Assembly: GCF_012972675.1 (NCBI RefSeq) | Contig: NZ_JABCRE010000003.1 | Location: 744,001 to 808,000 of the forward strand | Source: Pontixanthobacter rizhaonensis | GTDB lineage: Bacteria > Pseudomonadota > Alphaproteobacteria > Sphingomonadales > Sphingomonadaceae | Direction: 5' to 3' | DNA length: 64,000 bases | Shown here: one piece after another, positions 55,137 through 63,830 of the stretch | Layout of the letters: the number at the start of each line of letters is the position of its first letter | How positions within the stretch are numbered: position 1 is the first letter of the stretch | The notes under the pieces: generated by a model | What the model was told of the DNA's origin: nothing | Seen by the model: the letters and a program-made list of their open reading frames with translations, nothing else | Databases searched by the model: none | Position numbers and translations under genes: made by a program

Positions 55137-56171
55137 ATGACCCGTTCAAAAGCGAAACGCATATTCCGGTGGCTGGTGCTGATCGGGGTGATCGTCGGCC
55201 TGACCCCTGGCACATGGATCAGATCCCCTATACCCGAAGCCAATTACGATCAGATCCTTACGCTGACCCCGCTGGATGTGCCCGATAGTAATATAGGCGA
55301 GGTGGAGGTGACCGGCGTGTGGCACCTCACCAGCCCCAACAGCCTTTTCGGCAGCTATTCCTCTTTGCTGATTGATGATGATGGCCGGTTTCTGTCGGCC
55401 AGCGATGCGGGGCAGCTACTGCGCTTCCCCAAACCGGGAGCAGACGGGGATATTCGCATAGAAACCTTTGCCGGGCGTACTGTGCGGCGGAAGAAATATA
55501 TCGATATTGAATCGCTTACGCGTGATCCGGATACGGGCCGGATATGGGTCGGTTTTGAAGGGTCCAATACGATTGAGCGGTTCGATGCTGCGCTGAGGGA
55601 TAGCGACAGGGTGGAGCCCCCGCAGATGGAGGATTGGTCATCCAATTCAGGGCCGGAATCGATGGCGCGCTTGGCCGATGGCCGCTTTATCGTCGTGTCG
55701 GAAGGCTATAATGATTGGGGCGGTATCGGTTTTCCCGGTCTGCTGTTTCCATCCGATCCGGTGGCGGGTGCCGAAGCGCTGGAGTTCACTTTCAAGCCGC
55801 CGTCTGGCTATCGGCCGGTTGATATGGTCCAGATCCCTGATGGGCGCGCGCTGATCCTTGTCCGCGCGGTGCATTTCGCCCCGCTGCCCTATTTTACCGC
55901 GAAGATTGTTCTAGCCGATCCCGCAGCCATCGCAGAAGATACGGTGTGGTCAGGCGACGTGATCGGTGCAATCGCCCCGCCTATACCCAGCGACAATATG
56001 GAAGGCCTCACTTTTGAGGAGAATCTCGACGGAAGCCTGACCCTGTGGGTTATTTCCGACGATAATGGCGCGGGTTTTCTGCAGCGGACATTGTTGATGC
56101 GCCTTAGGTGGGATCCGGCACAGCCCACAGAAAAGGCGCCCGGAAATACCGAGCGCCTTTCTAAGCCGTAA
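55137..56171 (+). CDS. phytase-like esterase (PF13449-type) with N-terminal membrane segment
   Basis: A 344-residue protein. An N-terminal basic start with a hydrophobic segment (RIFRWLVLIGVIVGLTPG) anchors or exports it. The rest is a beta-propeller of the esterase-like phytase family: LFGSYSSLLIDDDGRFLSAS, then SNSGPESMARLADGRFIVVS, and the Asp-rich SDNMEGLTFEENLDGSLTLW near the end. Relatives have been called esterases or phytases; the substrate is unknown. A hairpin with short T run lies at its 3' end. Confidence 0.82.
   Translation: MTRSKAKRIFRWLVLIGVIVGLTPGTWIRSPIPEANYDQILTLTPLDVPDSNIGEVEVTGVWHLTSPNSLFGSYSSLLIDDDGRFLSASDAGQLLRFPKPGADGDIRIETFAGRTVRRKKYIDIESLTRDPDTGRIWVGFEGSNTIERFDAALRDSDRVEPPQMEDWSSNSGPESMARLADGRFIVVSEGYNDWGGIGFPGLLFPSDPVAGAEALEFTFKPPSGYRPVDMVQIPDGRALILVRAVHFAPLPYFTAKIVLADPAAIAEDTVWSGDVIGAIAPPIPSDNMEGLTFEENLDGSLTLWVISDDNGAGFLQRTLLMRLRWDPAQPTEKAPGNTERLSKP
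56132..56163 (+). terminator. possible terminator hairpin overlapping the 3' end of the phytase-like gene
   Basis: AAAGGCGC (56132-56139) and GCGCCTTT (56153-56160) form a perfect stem with an inner CGG/CCG pair and an AAATA loop, but only TTTCT follows. It lies within the last codons, so its role is uncertain. Confidence 0.4.
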
Positions 56172-56216
56172 TATCTGATTGTATCCGACAGACTGCTGTC
56201 AGATCAGAGTGCCAGA

Positions 56217-56507
56217 TTAGGCAGCTTCTTTAGTTGCCTTCTTAAGTTCACGCTTCACTTTGAGCGCGCCCTTGGAAAGCTTTTCGTCTTTCGTTTTAAG
56301 CAACCAATTGTCGAGACCGCCATTATGCTCAACCGAACGCAGACCATTGGTCGATACGCGGAATTTGAAGCTACGCTCCAGCTTTTCGCTGAGCAGAGTA
56401 ACATTCTGCAGGTTAGGCAAGAAGACACGCTTCGTCTTGTTGTTGGCGTGGCTTACATTGTTGCCAGTTAGGCGACCTTTGCCGGTCAGTTCGCAGATGC
56501 GCGACAT
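56217..56507 (-). CDS. rpmB: 50S ribosomal protein L28
   Basis: A 96-residue L28. ATG at 56507 ([20 protein letters not shown]) is the family start and has GAGAGAA upstream. [18 protein letters not shown] and the C-terminal basic segment [17 protein letters not shown] are typical. It stands alone on the leftward strand between the phytase-like and tadA genes. A 170-base gap to tadA (56508-56677) presumably holds both promoters. Confidence 0.96.
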   Translation of the reverse strand: MSRICELTGKGRLTGNNVSHANNKTKRVFLPNLQNVTLLSEKLERSFKFRVSTNGLRSVEHNGGLDNWLLKTKDEKLSKGALKVKRELKKATKEAA

Positions 56508-56677
56508 GGTTTCTCTCGTTCGGTTGGGGGCGGCCAAACAAATGCTGGCTGCCGAAATTTGCTGGGTGTTATCCCGGAAAGGCGCGCAACTAGCTTTCAG
56601 ATACCGAATCGTCAAGCAAAACTCCCATAGCCAAGCCGTGAGTTGCGACCGCGTGCCGCACAGGGTAGCGCGTTGTC

Positions 56678-57133
56678 ATGACCCGTTGGCCCCTTCCGCA
56701 ACCCATGCAGCGCGCGCTGGCCCTCGCACAGCAAGCAGCCGAGCGGGGCGAAGTGCCAGTGGGCGCGGTAATAATGCGCGGAAACGAATGTATCGCAGAA
56801 GGCTATAACTCGCCGCGCGAGGATCATGATCCCACCGCCCATGCAGAGATTGTCGCGATTCGCGAAGCAGCCCGGATATTGGGCAATGACCGGCTGATCG
56901 ACTGCGAATTATGGGTGACGCTGGAACCCTGCGCGATGTGCGCGGGCGCGATTGCTCATGCGCGGATTGGCAAGCTGTATTACGCGGCGGCCGATCCAAA
57001 GGGGGGCGCAGTAGAACATGGCACACGGGTGTTTGAGCAGGCGCAATGCTTGCACCGGCCAGACGTGTATTCGGGCATGGGCGCGAGCGAGGCGGCAGAG
57101 TTGTTAAAAGCGTTCTTTAGGGAGCGGCGATGA
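56678..57133 (+). CDS. tadA: tRNA-specific adenosine deaminase TadA
   Basis: Deaminates A34 to inosine in tRNA-Arg. The 151-residue protein has the cytidine-deaminase zinc site: His55 with Glu57 (DPTAHAEIVAIREA) and Cys85/Cys88 in LEPCAMCAGAIAHARI, then the tRNA-type signature ADPKGGAVEHG. The C-terminal helix RPDVYSGMGASEAAELLK is as in bacterial TadA rather than guanine deaminase. Confidence 0.94.
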   Translation: MTRWPLPQPMQRALALAQQAAERGEVPVGAVIMRGNECIAEGYNSPREDHDPTAHAEIVAIREAARILGNDRLIDCELWVTLEPCAMCAGAIAHARIGKLYYAAADPKGGAVEHGTRVFEQAQCLHRPDVYSGMGASEAAELLKAFFRERR

Positions 57134-57166
57134 TCACAAGGTCGGCTAACGACCCAATTGCGGACA

Positions 57167-57664
57167 TCAGTCCGCGGTCGATTTCGTGCGAATAGCAACC
57201 CTTGTGACCGCGATGCACCCAGCTAACACGGCGGAAACAAGGCACAGCAAATGTATTTGCGGAATCGATACTAGTCCCAACAATGGGTTCATTTCAGCAA
57301 GCGGCCAGAGCGGTCGCATGTCTGCGTGCATCATGGCATCGAAAACGATGTGCGAGTAGGTTCCTACGAAAGCCGTTGAGAATGAGACCGACCACCCGAA
57401 ATTGGAATGGCGGATTTGCAGAAGTTTTAGCACGTAGAGGCTGATAGGCCGTCCGATGAGGCCCGCAATCAAAGCAATAAGAAACGCGCCGAGGACCGTG
57501 TGAGTATAGCCGTGGAGGATGGTGTCGCCACGAACAATTCTCACTAGCGGCTCCAAGTCCATCAGAACTTGAGCACCTCCAAATACCATGAAACTGAATC
57601 TTCGGCCACCTACGGACTTGAACAGAACCCCAGGGCCCAAATGGAATGGCGTAAATGGCATCAC
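57167..57664 (-). CDS. membrane-bound metal-dependent hydrolase-like protein (YdjM-like)
   Basis: A 165-residue protein with four hydrophobic segments and conserved His/Asp motifs: MPFTPFHLGPGVLFKS at the start, LHGYTHTVLGAFLIAL, YSHIVFDAMMHADMRPLWPL and NPLLGLVSIPQIH. This pattern fits the membrane metal-dependent hydrolase family typified by YdjM. Two adjacent ATG codons mark the start; the second could be used. It is separated from the RNase T2 gene by about 83 bases with no clear signal. Confidence 0.8.
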   Translation of the reverse strand: MMPFTPFHLGPGVLFKSVGGRRFSFMVFGGAQVLMDLEPLVRIVRGDTILHGYTHTVLGAFLIALIAGLIGRPISLYVLKLLQIRHSNFGWSVSFSTAFVGTYSHIVFDAMMHADMRPLWPLAEMNPLLGLVSIPQIHLLCLVSAVLAGCIAVTRVAIRTKSTAD

Positions 57665-57747
57665 CGTTGAGCTTAGCGTCTCTCAAACCGTTGTCTACAA
57701 ATTGTCCAAGGCCGATTGTCCGTTCTCCACCCCACAAACTGCCGTCT

Positions 57748-58470
57748 TCACATCCCGCGCCAGATTTTCATCGGCGTGCTATCCGCCGGACCATAACGCC
57801 GCCGTTCGCATCTTTTGGGCATGAAGTCTTTGCCGTAACACAGCCTTACTTCTTCCAGCCATCCGCGCTGGTTCAAGTCGATGCCCACTGCCGAGCGCGG
57901 CCAGTCCGGGTTGGACCGGATGAAGGCATCGCGAAACTGCCCCGCCGTCAGCGCCTCGTCGCGCGAAAGGCGGTCGGTTGGCGGCATCCGCAGACTGTTC
58001 CACAATATGCGGGTGACTTTGAAATAGGTTTCCGGCTTGCGCACCATGCAGCTGCCATGTTTGGCCCATTGCCGCGCGAGCAGTTTGGCCGAGGGTGTCA
58101 TGCACATATTCTGGCGCGCCTCTGCCGGGGAAAGCCGCCGCGGATTGCTGCACCATTGCGGCCATGTGTTTCTGCCATCGGGCCACAGGCCGTGGACGAT
58201 AAAGCCAAACCGCCCGTTCCGGCCTGAACATTGGGTGCGCTGGCCCGATTGCATTTCGCGCCCCTTACAAAATTCAGGCGACCAGCTGAGCGCGAGAGTA
58301 TAGCCGGTAATCGGAACAGAGCGGGGCGGCCTTTCGCGAGTGACTTGCGGGACAGAGATCGCCGCGGGCATCCGGCATTGATAGGCTTGGGCATAGGCGG
58401 GGGCTGTTGCTGCGCCATTGGCGGCGATGCCCACCAGAGCAGCGACTATCAGTGCCCCTGCCCGCCTCAT
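57748..58470 (-). CDS. exported ribonuclease T2
   Basis: A 240-residue secreted nuclease with an N-terminal signal peptide (to about residue 28, APAYA). It has both catalytic blocks, CAS-1 FIVHGLWP (His93) and CAS-2 WAKHGSC (His138). Six or more cysteines could form disulfides, consistent with export. It degrades RNA in the periplasm or outside the cell. The start overlaps the nadC stop by ATGA, so it is coupled to that gene. Confidence 0.93.
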   Translation of the reverse strand: MRRAGALIVAALVGIAANGAATAPAYAQAYQCRMPAAISVPQVTRERPPRSVPITGYTLALSWSPEFCKGREMQSGQRTQCSGRNGRFGFIVHGLWPDGRNTWPQWCSNPRRLSPAEARQNMCMTPSAKLLARQWAKHGSCMVRKPETYFKVTRILWNSLRMPPTDRLSRDEALTAGQFRDAFIRSNPDWPRSAVGIDLNQRGWLEEVRLCYGKDFMPKRCERRRYGPADSTPMKIWRGM

Positions 58471-59330
58471 TCGGGTGTGAAATCCAAACCGATATCAGCG
58501 GCGGGCGCGCTTTGCGTGAGCCTGCCAACCGAGACATAATCGACGCCGGTTGCCGCCTTGGCTTTGATCGTATCCAGATTGATACCGCCCGATGCTTCGG
58601 TGGGCACTCTGCCGGCCACCATTGCGACGGCTTCGCGCAAAATGGGCGGTTCCATATTATCGAGCAGCAGCCGCGTTGCCCCGGCGTGCAATGCGGGTTC
58701 GATCTGGTCCAGCCGGTCCACTTCGCAGATAATCTGCGCGACCCCGGCATCGCGGGCCCGGCGCACAGCTTCGGCCACATCACCGGCGACAAGAACGTGG
58801 TTGTCCTTGATCATCGCGGCATCCCACAGGCCCATCCGGTGATTATTGCCGCCACCCATACGCACCGCGTATTTTTCAAGGTGACGCAGGCCGGGAATGG
58901 TTTTGCGCGTATCGAGCAGGGTGCAGTCCGGATTGTCCATCACATCGACATATTCGCGGACCATGGTGGCGATGCCTGATAGATGCTGGACTGTGTTAAG
59001 CGCGGCGCGTTCTGCGGTCAGCATCGCGCGGGCATTGCCCGACAGGCGCATCAAATCGGTCCCGGCTGGCACTTGCGCGCCTTCCTCGACCAGAATTTCG
59101 ATGTCCATTGCCGGTTCCAGCGACCGGAAAAACGCCTCGGCCACCGGTAATCCCGCGACGGATATTGGATCGCGGCTATCCATCACCCCTGAAAAGCGCG
59201 CATCGGCCGGAATAACGCTTTCGCTGGTTACATCATGGCCGCCGCCCGGCAGCCCTTCACCAAGATCTTCGGCCAATGTGTCCGTGACGAATTTCTGGAG
59301 GTCGAACCCCTCAAGCGACCAGTGAGTCAA
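58467..59330 (-). CDS. nadC: nicotinate-nucleotide pyrophosphorylase (carboxylating) NadC
   Basis: Converts quinolinate and PRPP to nicotinate mononucleotide in de novo NAD synthesis. The 287-residue chain has DTLAEDLGEGLPGGGHDVTS, LDTRKTIPGLRHLEKYAVRM and GGGNNHRMGLWDAAMIKDNH, the QPRTase signature, and the closing EASGGINLDTI. It precedes the RNase T2 gene with an ATGA overlap, and follows the LytTR regulator by 12 bases. Confidence 0.95.
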   Translation of the reverse strand: MTHWSLEGFDLQKFVTDTLAEDLGEGLPGGGHDVTSESVIPADARFSGVMDSRDPISVAGLPVAEAFFRSLEPAMDIEILVEEGAQVPAGTDLMRLSGNARAMLTAERAALNTVQHLSGIATMVREYVDVMDNPDCTLLDTRKTIPGLRHLEKYAVRMGGGNNHRMGLWDAAMIKDNHVLVAGDVAEAVRRARDAGVAQIICEVDRLDQIEPALHAGATRLLLDNMEPPILREAVAMVAGRVPTEASGGINLDTIKAKAATGVDYVSVGRLTQSAPAADIGLDFTPE

Positions 59331-59342
59331 AGCCCGCTCTCC

Positions 59343-60140
59343 TCAATGTACAAAGCGCGCGACGACATCGCGGTACGACCGGCTGACTTTCACTTCCGCG
59401 CCCGAATCCAGCACCAAGAAGCATTCGCCATTGGTGTGCGGCTTCACTTGCCGGACCTGGTCCAGATTGACGATGGTCGAGCGGTGGACACGCTGGAATT
59501 TGCGCGGATCAAGCCGCCGTTCCAGATCCTTCATCGTTTCCCGCAGGATCAGCGAATTGTCGCCCGTATAGATGCACATATAGTCGCCGGCGGCTTCGAT
59601 ATGTTCGATTGTTTCCACCTCGACCCGGAAGATCTGGCCGCGATCTTTCACATTGATCAGTTTTTCAAACCGTTCGGCGCTTTCACCGTCATTCTCGGTA
59701 AATTCTTCCGCCGCATCGGGCGCAACCTCGGCGAGAACGTTGAGGAGTTTTTCCGCATCTTCGCTGGATTTCTTCTCCGCCAAACGGACCCGAACCCGTT
59801 CGATCGTATCCGCCAACTGGTCTTCATCCACCGGCTTCATCAGATAATTGACTGCATTGGCTTCAAAAGCCCGAACCGCGTGTTCCTGATATGCTGTCAC
59901 AAAAACAATCAGCGGCGGCTGTACGCCCATGACGCCTTTGACCACGCTAAATCCGTCAAAACCGGGCATCTGGATGTCGAGAAAAACCACATCGGGTTTT
60001 TGCGTTTTAATCTTGCGGATGGCTTCGCGGCCATTGACGCAAGTATCGATAATTTCGACATCATCGAAGGCTTGCAAGCGCAGCTGTAATCCTTGGATGG
60101 CGAGTTTTTCATCATCAACGATAATCGCACGGATGGTCAT
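59343..60140 (-). CDS. LytTR-family response regulator (second pair)
   Basis: A 265-residue regulator with a receiver domain (AIIVDDEKLAIQGLQLRLQ; Asp55 in VVFLDIQMPGFDG; Lys in AVNYLMKPVDED) and a LytTR DNA-binding domain (HIEAAGDYMCIYTGDNSLIL, RVHRSTIVNLDQVRQVKPHT). An acidic linker of about 35 residues separates them. Its start overlaps the kinase gene at 60137 (ATGA). It resembles the 25.6-kb regulator but with longer linker. Confidence 0.93.
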   Translation of the reverse strand: MTIRAIIVDDEKLAIQGLQLRLQAFDDVEIIDTCVNGREAIRKIKTQKPDVVFLDIQMPGFDGFSVVKGVMGVQPPLIVFVTAYQEHAVRAFEANAVNYLMKPVDEDQLADTIERVRVRLAEKKSSEDAEKLLNVLAEVAPDAAEEFTENDGESAERFEKLINVKDRGQIFRVEVETIEHIEAAGDYMCIYTGDNSLILRETMKDLERRLDPRKFQRVHRSTIVNLDQVRQVKPHTNGECFLVLDSGAEVKVSRSYRDVVARFVH

Positions 60141-61375
60141 GTGACGGTTCCAATCTGCCCGTTAGGGATGGGTTGTTCGGGGGATGACACTGGCTTGGGG
60201 GCGTCCAGCGCATGGGGCGGCGGTTGAAGTGTTGCCGCAGCAGAGGGATCGTTTTCGCGGGCCTCACGAGCCGTTTCGTAGGGTAGCTCAATAATCACAG
60301 TGAACCCGCCGGTTGGCGGCGTCCGGATTTCAAACAGATGGTTATCGCCATAAGCTTGCGCAAGCCGGTCACGAATATTGGGCAAGCCGACACCAGTAGA
60401 CACGGCCTGATTATCACCGGTCACGGCATCGGGCAGGTGCGGCCTTCCGCCTTTGGCGTGCAATCCGGGCCCGGTATCGGACACGGTTATACGCAGCCTT
60501 GTGCCAACCAGCTGCGCAGATAAGCTGATCCGCGCGCCTTCTTCTTGCGGCGACACAGCATATTTGATCGCGTTTTCCACCAAGGGCTGGAGCAGCATTG
60601 ACGGCAAGCACCCTTTGGCCGCTTCCGGCTCGATCCGGAATTCTGTGCGCAGGCGTTCTTCAAACCGCATCCGCTCAATACCCAGATAGAGCTGCAATGT
60701 CTCAACCTCTTGGGCGAGCGTTACCTTGCCGCTCGCCTGAGTCAGCAACGTATGGCGCAGGAAAGAGGATAGGCGCGTCAGCATCGCATTGGCGGGCTCG
60801 GTCTGTTTGAGCAAAACCAGTGTGCTGATGGAATTGAGGGTATTGAACAGGAAATGCGGATTGAGCTGGTAACGCAGCATGGCCAGCTGCGCGCTGGTGG
60901 CCTGCATTTCCAATCGTTCCAGCCGGTCTGCCTGTTCTTCCACCTGAAGGAAAAAATTGATCGCATAATAGAGCGCAGACCATGCACCCAGCAGCGTCAT
61001 TGGCAGATAAAACAGGCCAATCAGCAATTGCGTGAAAGACGTGTCATCATTGGTCCGCGTCAATTGTAGAACCCACGCATCGACAAATGTGTACAGCCCC
61101 ACCGACAGAGCCAGCACGAATGCAGTGATACCCCATGTGATCACCGGCCGGCGGTTAATCAGTTCTCTGTAGATTACTGAAAGCACCAACGTGACCGAAA
61201 ATCCGGTGATCGCGCTGATCAGGAGTTGCAGTAAAAGCGAAGGGGGCTGCTGGTTCGCAATCGCCGCCATCGCGCGCAGCAGAAATGCACCGCCCCAACC
61301 CGCAAATTGCATGGTCCAGAAGGCCCGGTTCTTATTCGCGAAGAACGGCGTGGGTTCAAAGGGCAAGACAGCCAT
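60137..61375 (-). CDS. LytS-type sensor histidine kinase (second pair)
   Basis: A 412-residue kinase with four membrane segments in the first 150 residues and a short soluble loop. The kinase domain starts SAQLAMLRYQLNPHFLFNTL with the phosphorylated His, followed by IENAIKYAVSP-like text (VENAIKYAVSPQEEG) and VSDTGPGLHAKG, GVGLPNIRDRLAQAYG. The C-terminus has a Pro-rich tail (about 370-412). Coupled by ATGA to its LytTR regulator. Confidence 0.92.
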   Translation of the reverse strand: MAVLPFEPTPFFANKNRAFWTMQFAGWGGAFLLRAMAAIANQQPPSLLLQLLISAITGFSVTLVLSVIYRELINRRPVITWGITAFVLALSVGLYTFVDAWVLQLTRTNDDTSFTQLLIGLFYLPMTLLGAWSALYYAINFFLQVEEQADRLERLEMQATSAQLAMLRYQLNPHFLFNTLNSISTLVLLKQTEPANAMLTRLSSFLRHTLLTQASGKVTLAQEVETLQLYLGIERMRFEERLRTEFRIEPEAAKGCLPSMLLQPLVENAIKYAVSPQEEGARISLSAQLVGTRLRITVSDTGPGLHAKGGRPHLPDAVTGDNQAVSTGVGLPNIRDRLAQAYGDNHLFEIRTPPTGGFTVIIELPYETAREARENDPSAAATLQPPPHALDAPKPVSSPEQPIPNGQIGTVT

Positions 61376-61487
61376 AAGTGTACCCTTAGACCAACTTTTG
61401 CCGAAATAGCATTGCTGTTTTGTGGATTGCGCGACTTACTGTATCGTACATAAGACAATTCGCGGAAAATCATGGGAGATGGGCGGA

Positions 61488-62105
61488 ATGGATATCAAAA
61501 CCGGGCAGATGGAAGCTGGGCAGACGGCGGTTGGGGCGGACCACGCCAAATTTCGCGAGATGAAAGAAGGCACTCAGGAAGACTGGTCAATTATCAGCAA
61601 GCATTACATGGAGTTTGCCTCTGACCTTCCCGACCGCGTGCTAACCCATTTGAAGTTGCTTGAGGGTGATTTTGGCGGCTTTCCGGTCTGCCGGATGGAG
61701 CATTCACTCCAAACAGCGACGCGCGCTCACCGTGATGGCCGCGGTGAACGCTATGTGGTGATGGCACTGTTGCACGATATCGGTGATACGCTGGGAACTT
61801 ATAATCACCCCGAAGTCGCAGCCGCCATTCTGAAGCCGTTTGTGACTGAGCAGGAGCACTGGATTTGCCAGCATCACGGCGCCTTTCAGGGATATTACTT
61901 CTTCCATTTCCTTGGAATGGACAAAGATGTGCGCGACACATTCCGCGACAGTCCACACTTTGATGCCTGCGCAGAGTTCTGCGAAAAATACGATCAGGCG
62001 GCGTTTGACCCCGACTATGACAGCGAAAGCCTGGAGTTCTTCGAACCAATGCTACGCCGTGTGTTCGCAAAACCGCTCAGTTCGATGTATGTCAGCGACG
62101 ACTAA
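61488..62105 (+). CDS. HD-domain protein, possible diiron oxygenase of the PhnZ/MIOX type
   Basis: A 205-residue soluble protein. The metal ligands of an HD domain are visible: His72 (MEHSLQTATRAH), His96-Asp97 (ALLHDIGDTL), His107, His129/His130 (ICQHHGAF) and Asp169 in CEKYDQAAFDPDY. HD-domain oxygenases (PhnZ, myo-inositol oxygenase) share this ligand order and have the late Asp, while phosphohydrolases of the same fold do too; the reaction is not assigned. ATG at 61488 is preferred for the upstream GGGAG/GGGCGGA; other starts up to 61422 exist. It stands alone between the second kinase and the M48 gene. Confidence 0.72.
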   Translation: MDIKTGQMEAGQTAVGADHAKFREMKEGTQEDWSIISKHYMEFASDLPDRVLTHLKLLEGDFGGFPVCRMEHSLQTATRAHRDGRGERYVVMALLHDIGDTLGTYNHPEVAAAILKPFVTEQEHWICQHHGAFQGYYFFHFLGMDKDVRDTFRDSPHFDACAEFCEKYDQAAFDPDYDSESLEFFEPMLRRVFAKPLSSMYVSDD

Positions 62106-62110
62106 CCGGC

Positions 62111-63106
62111 TTAATTCGGCGCGCGGATAATGCCGGGTTGCCGGGCAAAGTCGCTCGGCCAGTGCGCGCTGCCATGCTGTGCCATGGACTGCGCCACCAA
62201 AGGCAGTTCGGCGGCGATAAATTCTGCCCGTTCATCCCAGCCATCATGGGTGCGCTTGCGGAAAATCCCGCCGCTATGGCGCGGTCCCCAGCGGTTCATA
62301 AACTGCAAGGCTGCCTCTGGCGGATAGCCCGCATTGGCGAGCAGCCACGGCATCAACCGATCTGCTTCCCGCTCCGTCTGACGCACATTCTTGCGCTTGC
62401 GGCCGTGCTTATCCAGCCACTGTGTATGGCCCAAGACGACATGCGCCAATTCATGCGCGAGCAGCGCGGCAAATTCTGCTTCGGGATAAGCAAAAGCGGG
62501 ACTGTCCTCTCCAATCGCGACCCGGTACCCGTTGGTGCTGGCATTGGCGCTGTTGCTGATCAGTTCAAAATGGCCGGCGCATATGACATTGCCGCGGGCT
62601 GTCATGGCCCCGGCGTTTTCGGCATGGAGTAGAGACAGCGCGACCGTACCGCTGGCGCCCAGCGATTCCGTAATCATGCGGTTGATCGTCACCAGCCGTT
62701 GCCACGGCTCGGATTCGGATAAAGGCAGAGATCGCAGCGGCTTGCCGTCCACCGCAATCAATTCCGCCCCGACCGTTATACCGGCTTGATCAGCCCCTGC
62801 ACCCGGAACCACTGCTTGCACGAAGAAATCCCCTTCAATGCCGCGCACATTGCGGATCGCCTTGGCTTGCCCATAAGCACCTGCGTCTTGGACCAACATA
62901 CCGATGGATTTTTCGGTGTCCGTACAGAACGATGCATTGCCGGTGAGCAGCCGCCATCCAGTCTGTTGCAAGTACGCATCGTGTTTCTGGAGCGCGGCAA
63001 AACGCTCTGCCAAATCTGTGTTGCCTGCATCGCTGCCTTGGGAAGGCACCGGCGCGGCTATCAAACAGCCAAGCGCAAGGAATAATCGTGCGAACGTGGC
63101 GGGCAT
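62111..63106 (-). CDS. M48-family metallopeptidase with PDZ-like segment
   Basis: A 331-residue exported peptidase: a signal peptide (to about residue 24), then a PDZ-like stretch (FFVQAVVPGAGADQAGITVG, AELIAVDGKPL), then the zinc site HELAHVVLGH at 218-227 with a further Glu in READRLMPWLL. This layout is typical of alphaproteobacterial M48 proteins. The start at 63106 lies eight bases after the DsbA-like gene stops. It probably degrades misfolded periplasmic proteins; that is inference. Confidence 0.88.
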   Translation of the reverse strand: MPATFARLFLALGCLIAAPVPSQGSDAGNTDLAERFAALQKHDAYLQQTGWRLLTGNASFCTDTEKSIGMLVQDAGAYGQAKAIRNVRGIEGDFFVQAVVPGAGADQAGITVGAELIAVDGKPLRSLPLSESEPWQRLVTINRMITESLGASGTVALSLLHAENAGAMTARGNVICAGHFELISNSANASTNGYRVAIGEDSPAFAYPEAEFAALLAHELAHVVLGHTQWLDKHGRKRKNVRQTEREADRLMPWLLANAGYPPEAALQFMNRWGPRHSGGIFRKRTHDGWDERAEFIAAELPLVAQSMAQHGSAHWPSDFARQPGIIRAPN

Positions 63107-63113
63107 CAGCGCG

Positions 63114-63821
63114 TTACGATGCGCTGGCTGCGTCGATGGCTTCCTGCAATTTGGCCACGCCGACAGCGCCTTCAAACGTGCTGTCCCCGACGACCCAGCT
63201 GGGCGTGCCGGAAAAGCCGAGTTGCTGCGCGAATGCTGTGTTTTTGGATAGTTCAAATCCGGCTTCTGGTGAATTGATGAATTCTTCTGCCAACGCCAAA
63301 TCCAACCCAGCCGCCCCGGCTGCGGCCAGAATGTTAGCTTGGCTAGGGGGACCTTGCGCAAACATTGCAATATGGAATGCGTCAAACTTGCCTTGTTTGG
63401 CGGCGGCCAAAGCCATTTTTGCGGCGCGATCGCTGCCTTCAAATATTGGCCATTCGCGTACCACGACACGCAATTCAGGGTTCTTGGCGATGAGTTCTTG
63501 CACATGCTGGGTGCTCATCCGGCAATAGCCGCAGCCATAATCGGTAAATTCGACCAGCGTCACTGAACCTTGCGGATTGCCCAATACTGCCCCGGGGAAC
63601 GGCGCGCTAACGTCACCTGCCACGTCGGCGAGCCTTTTGCGGGCTTCTTGCCGTTCATAATTGGCGACCATTTCCGGAAGAATTTCCGGATTCTCCAGCA
63701 AATAGGCTTTCGTTTGGGCATGGCCCATGCCCGCCCATGAAAAGATAGCTGCACCGCCAAAGCCAAAGATGAACGCAAAACAAGCCGTGAGGGCGAGCGA
63801 CCGGATAGATGTGTTTCCCAT
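63114..63821 (-). CDS. DsbA-family thiol-disulfide oxidoreductase
   Basis: A 235-residue exported thioredoxin-fold protein. An N-terminal hydrophobic signal (about 8-30) is followed by a helical segment with ENPEILPEMV, then the active site CGYC at 97-100 (FTDYGCGYCRMS), and the cis-Pro loop SGTPSWVVG. This is the layout of DsbA/Com1-like periplasmic proteins that form or isomerise disulfides. It is followed by the M48 gene with an eight-base gap, probably one operon. Confidence 0.9.
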   Translation of the reverse strand: MGNTSIRSLALTACFAFIFGFGGAAIFSWAGMGHAQTKAYLLENPEILPEMVANYERQEARKRLADVAGDVSAPFPGAVLGNPQGSVTLVEFTDYGCGYCRMSTQHVQELIAKNPELRVVVREWPIFEGSDRAAKMALAAAKQGKFDAFHIAMFAQGPPSQANILAAAGAAGLDLALAEEFINSPEAGFELSKNTAFAQQLGFSGTPSWVVGDSTFEGAVGVAKLQEAIDAASAS

Positions 63822-63830
63822 CCTGCTGCG

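Noticed and set aside
59235-60089. Rightward open frame opposite the second LytTR regulator
   Set aside because: The sense strand codes a complete receiver-LytTR protein; the opposite frame shows no domain.
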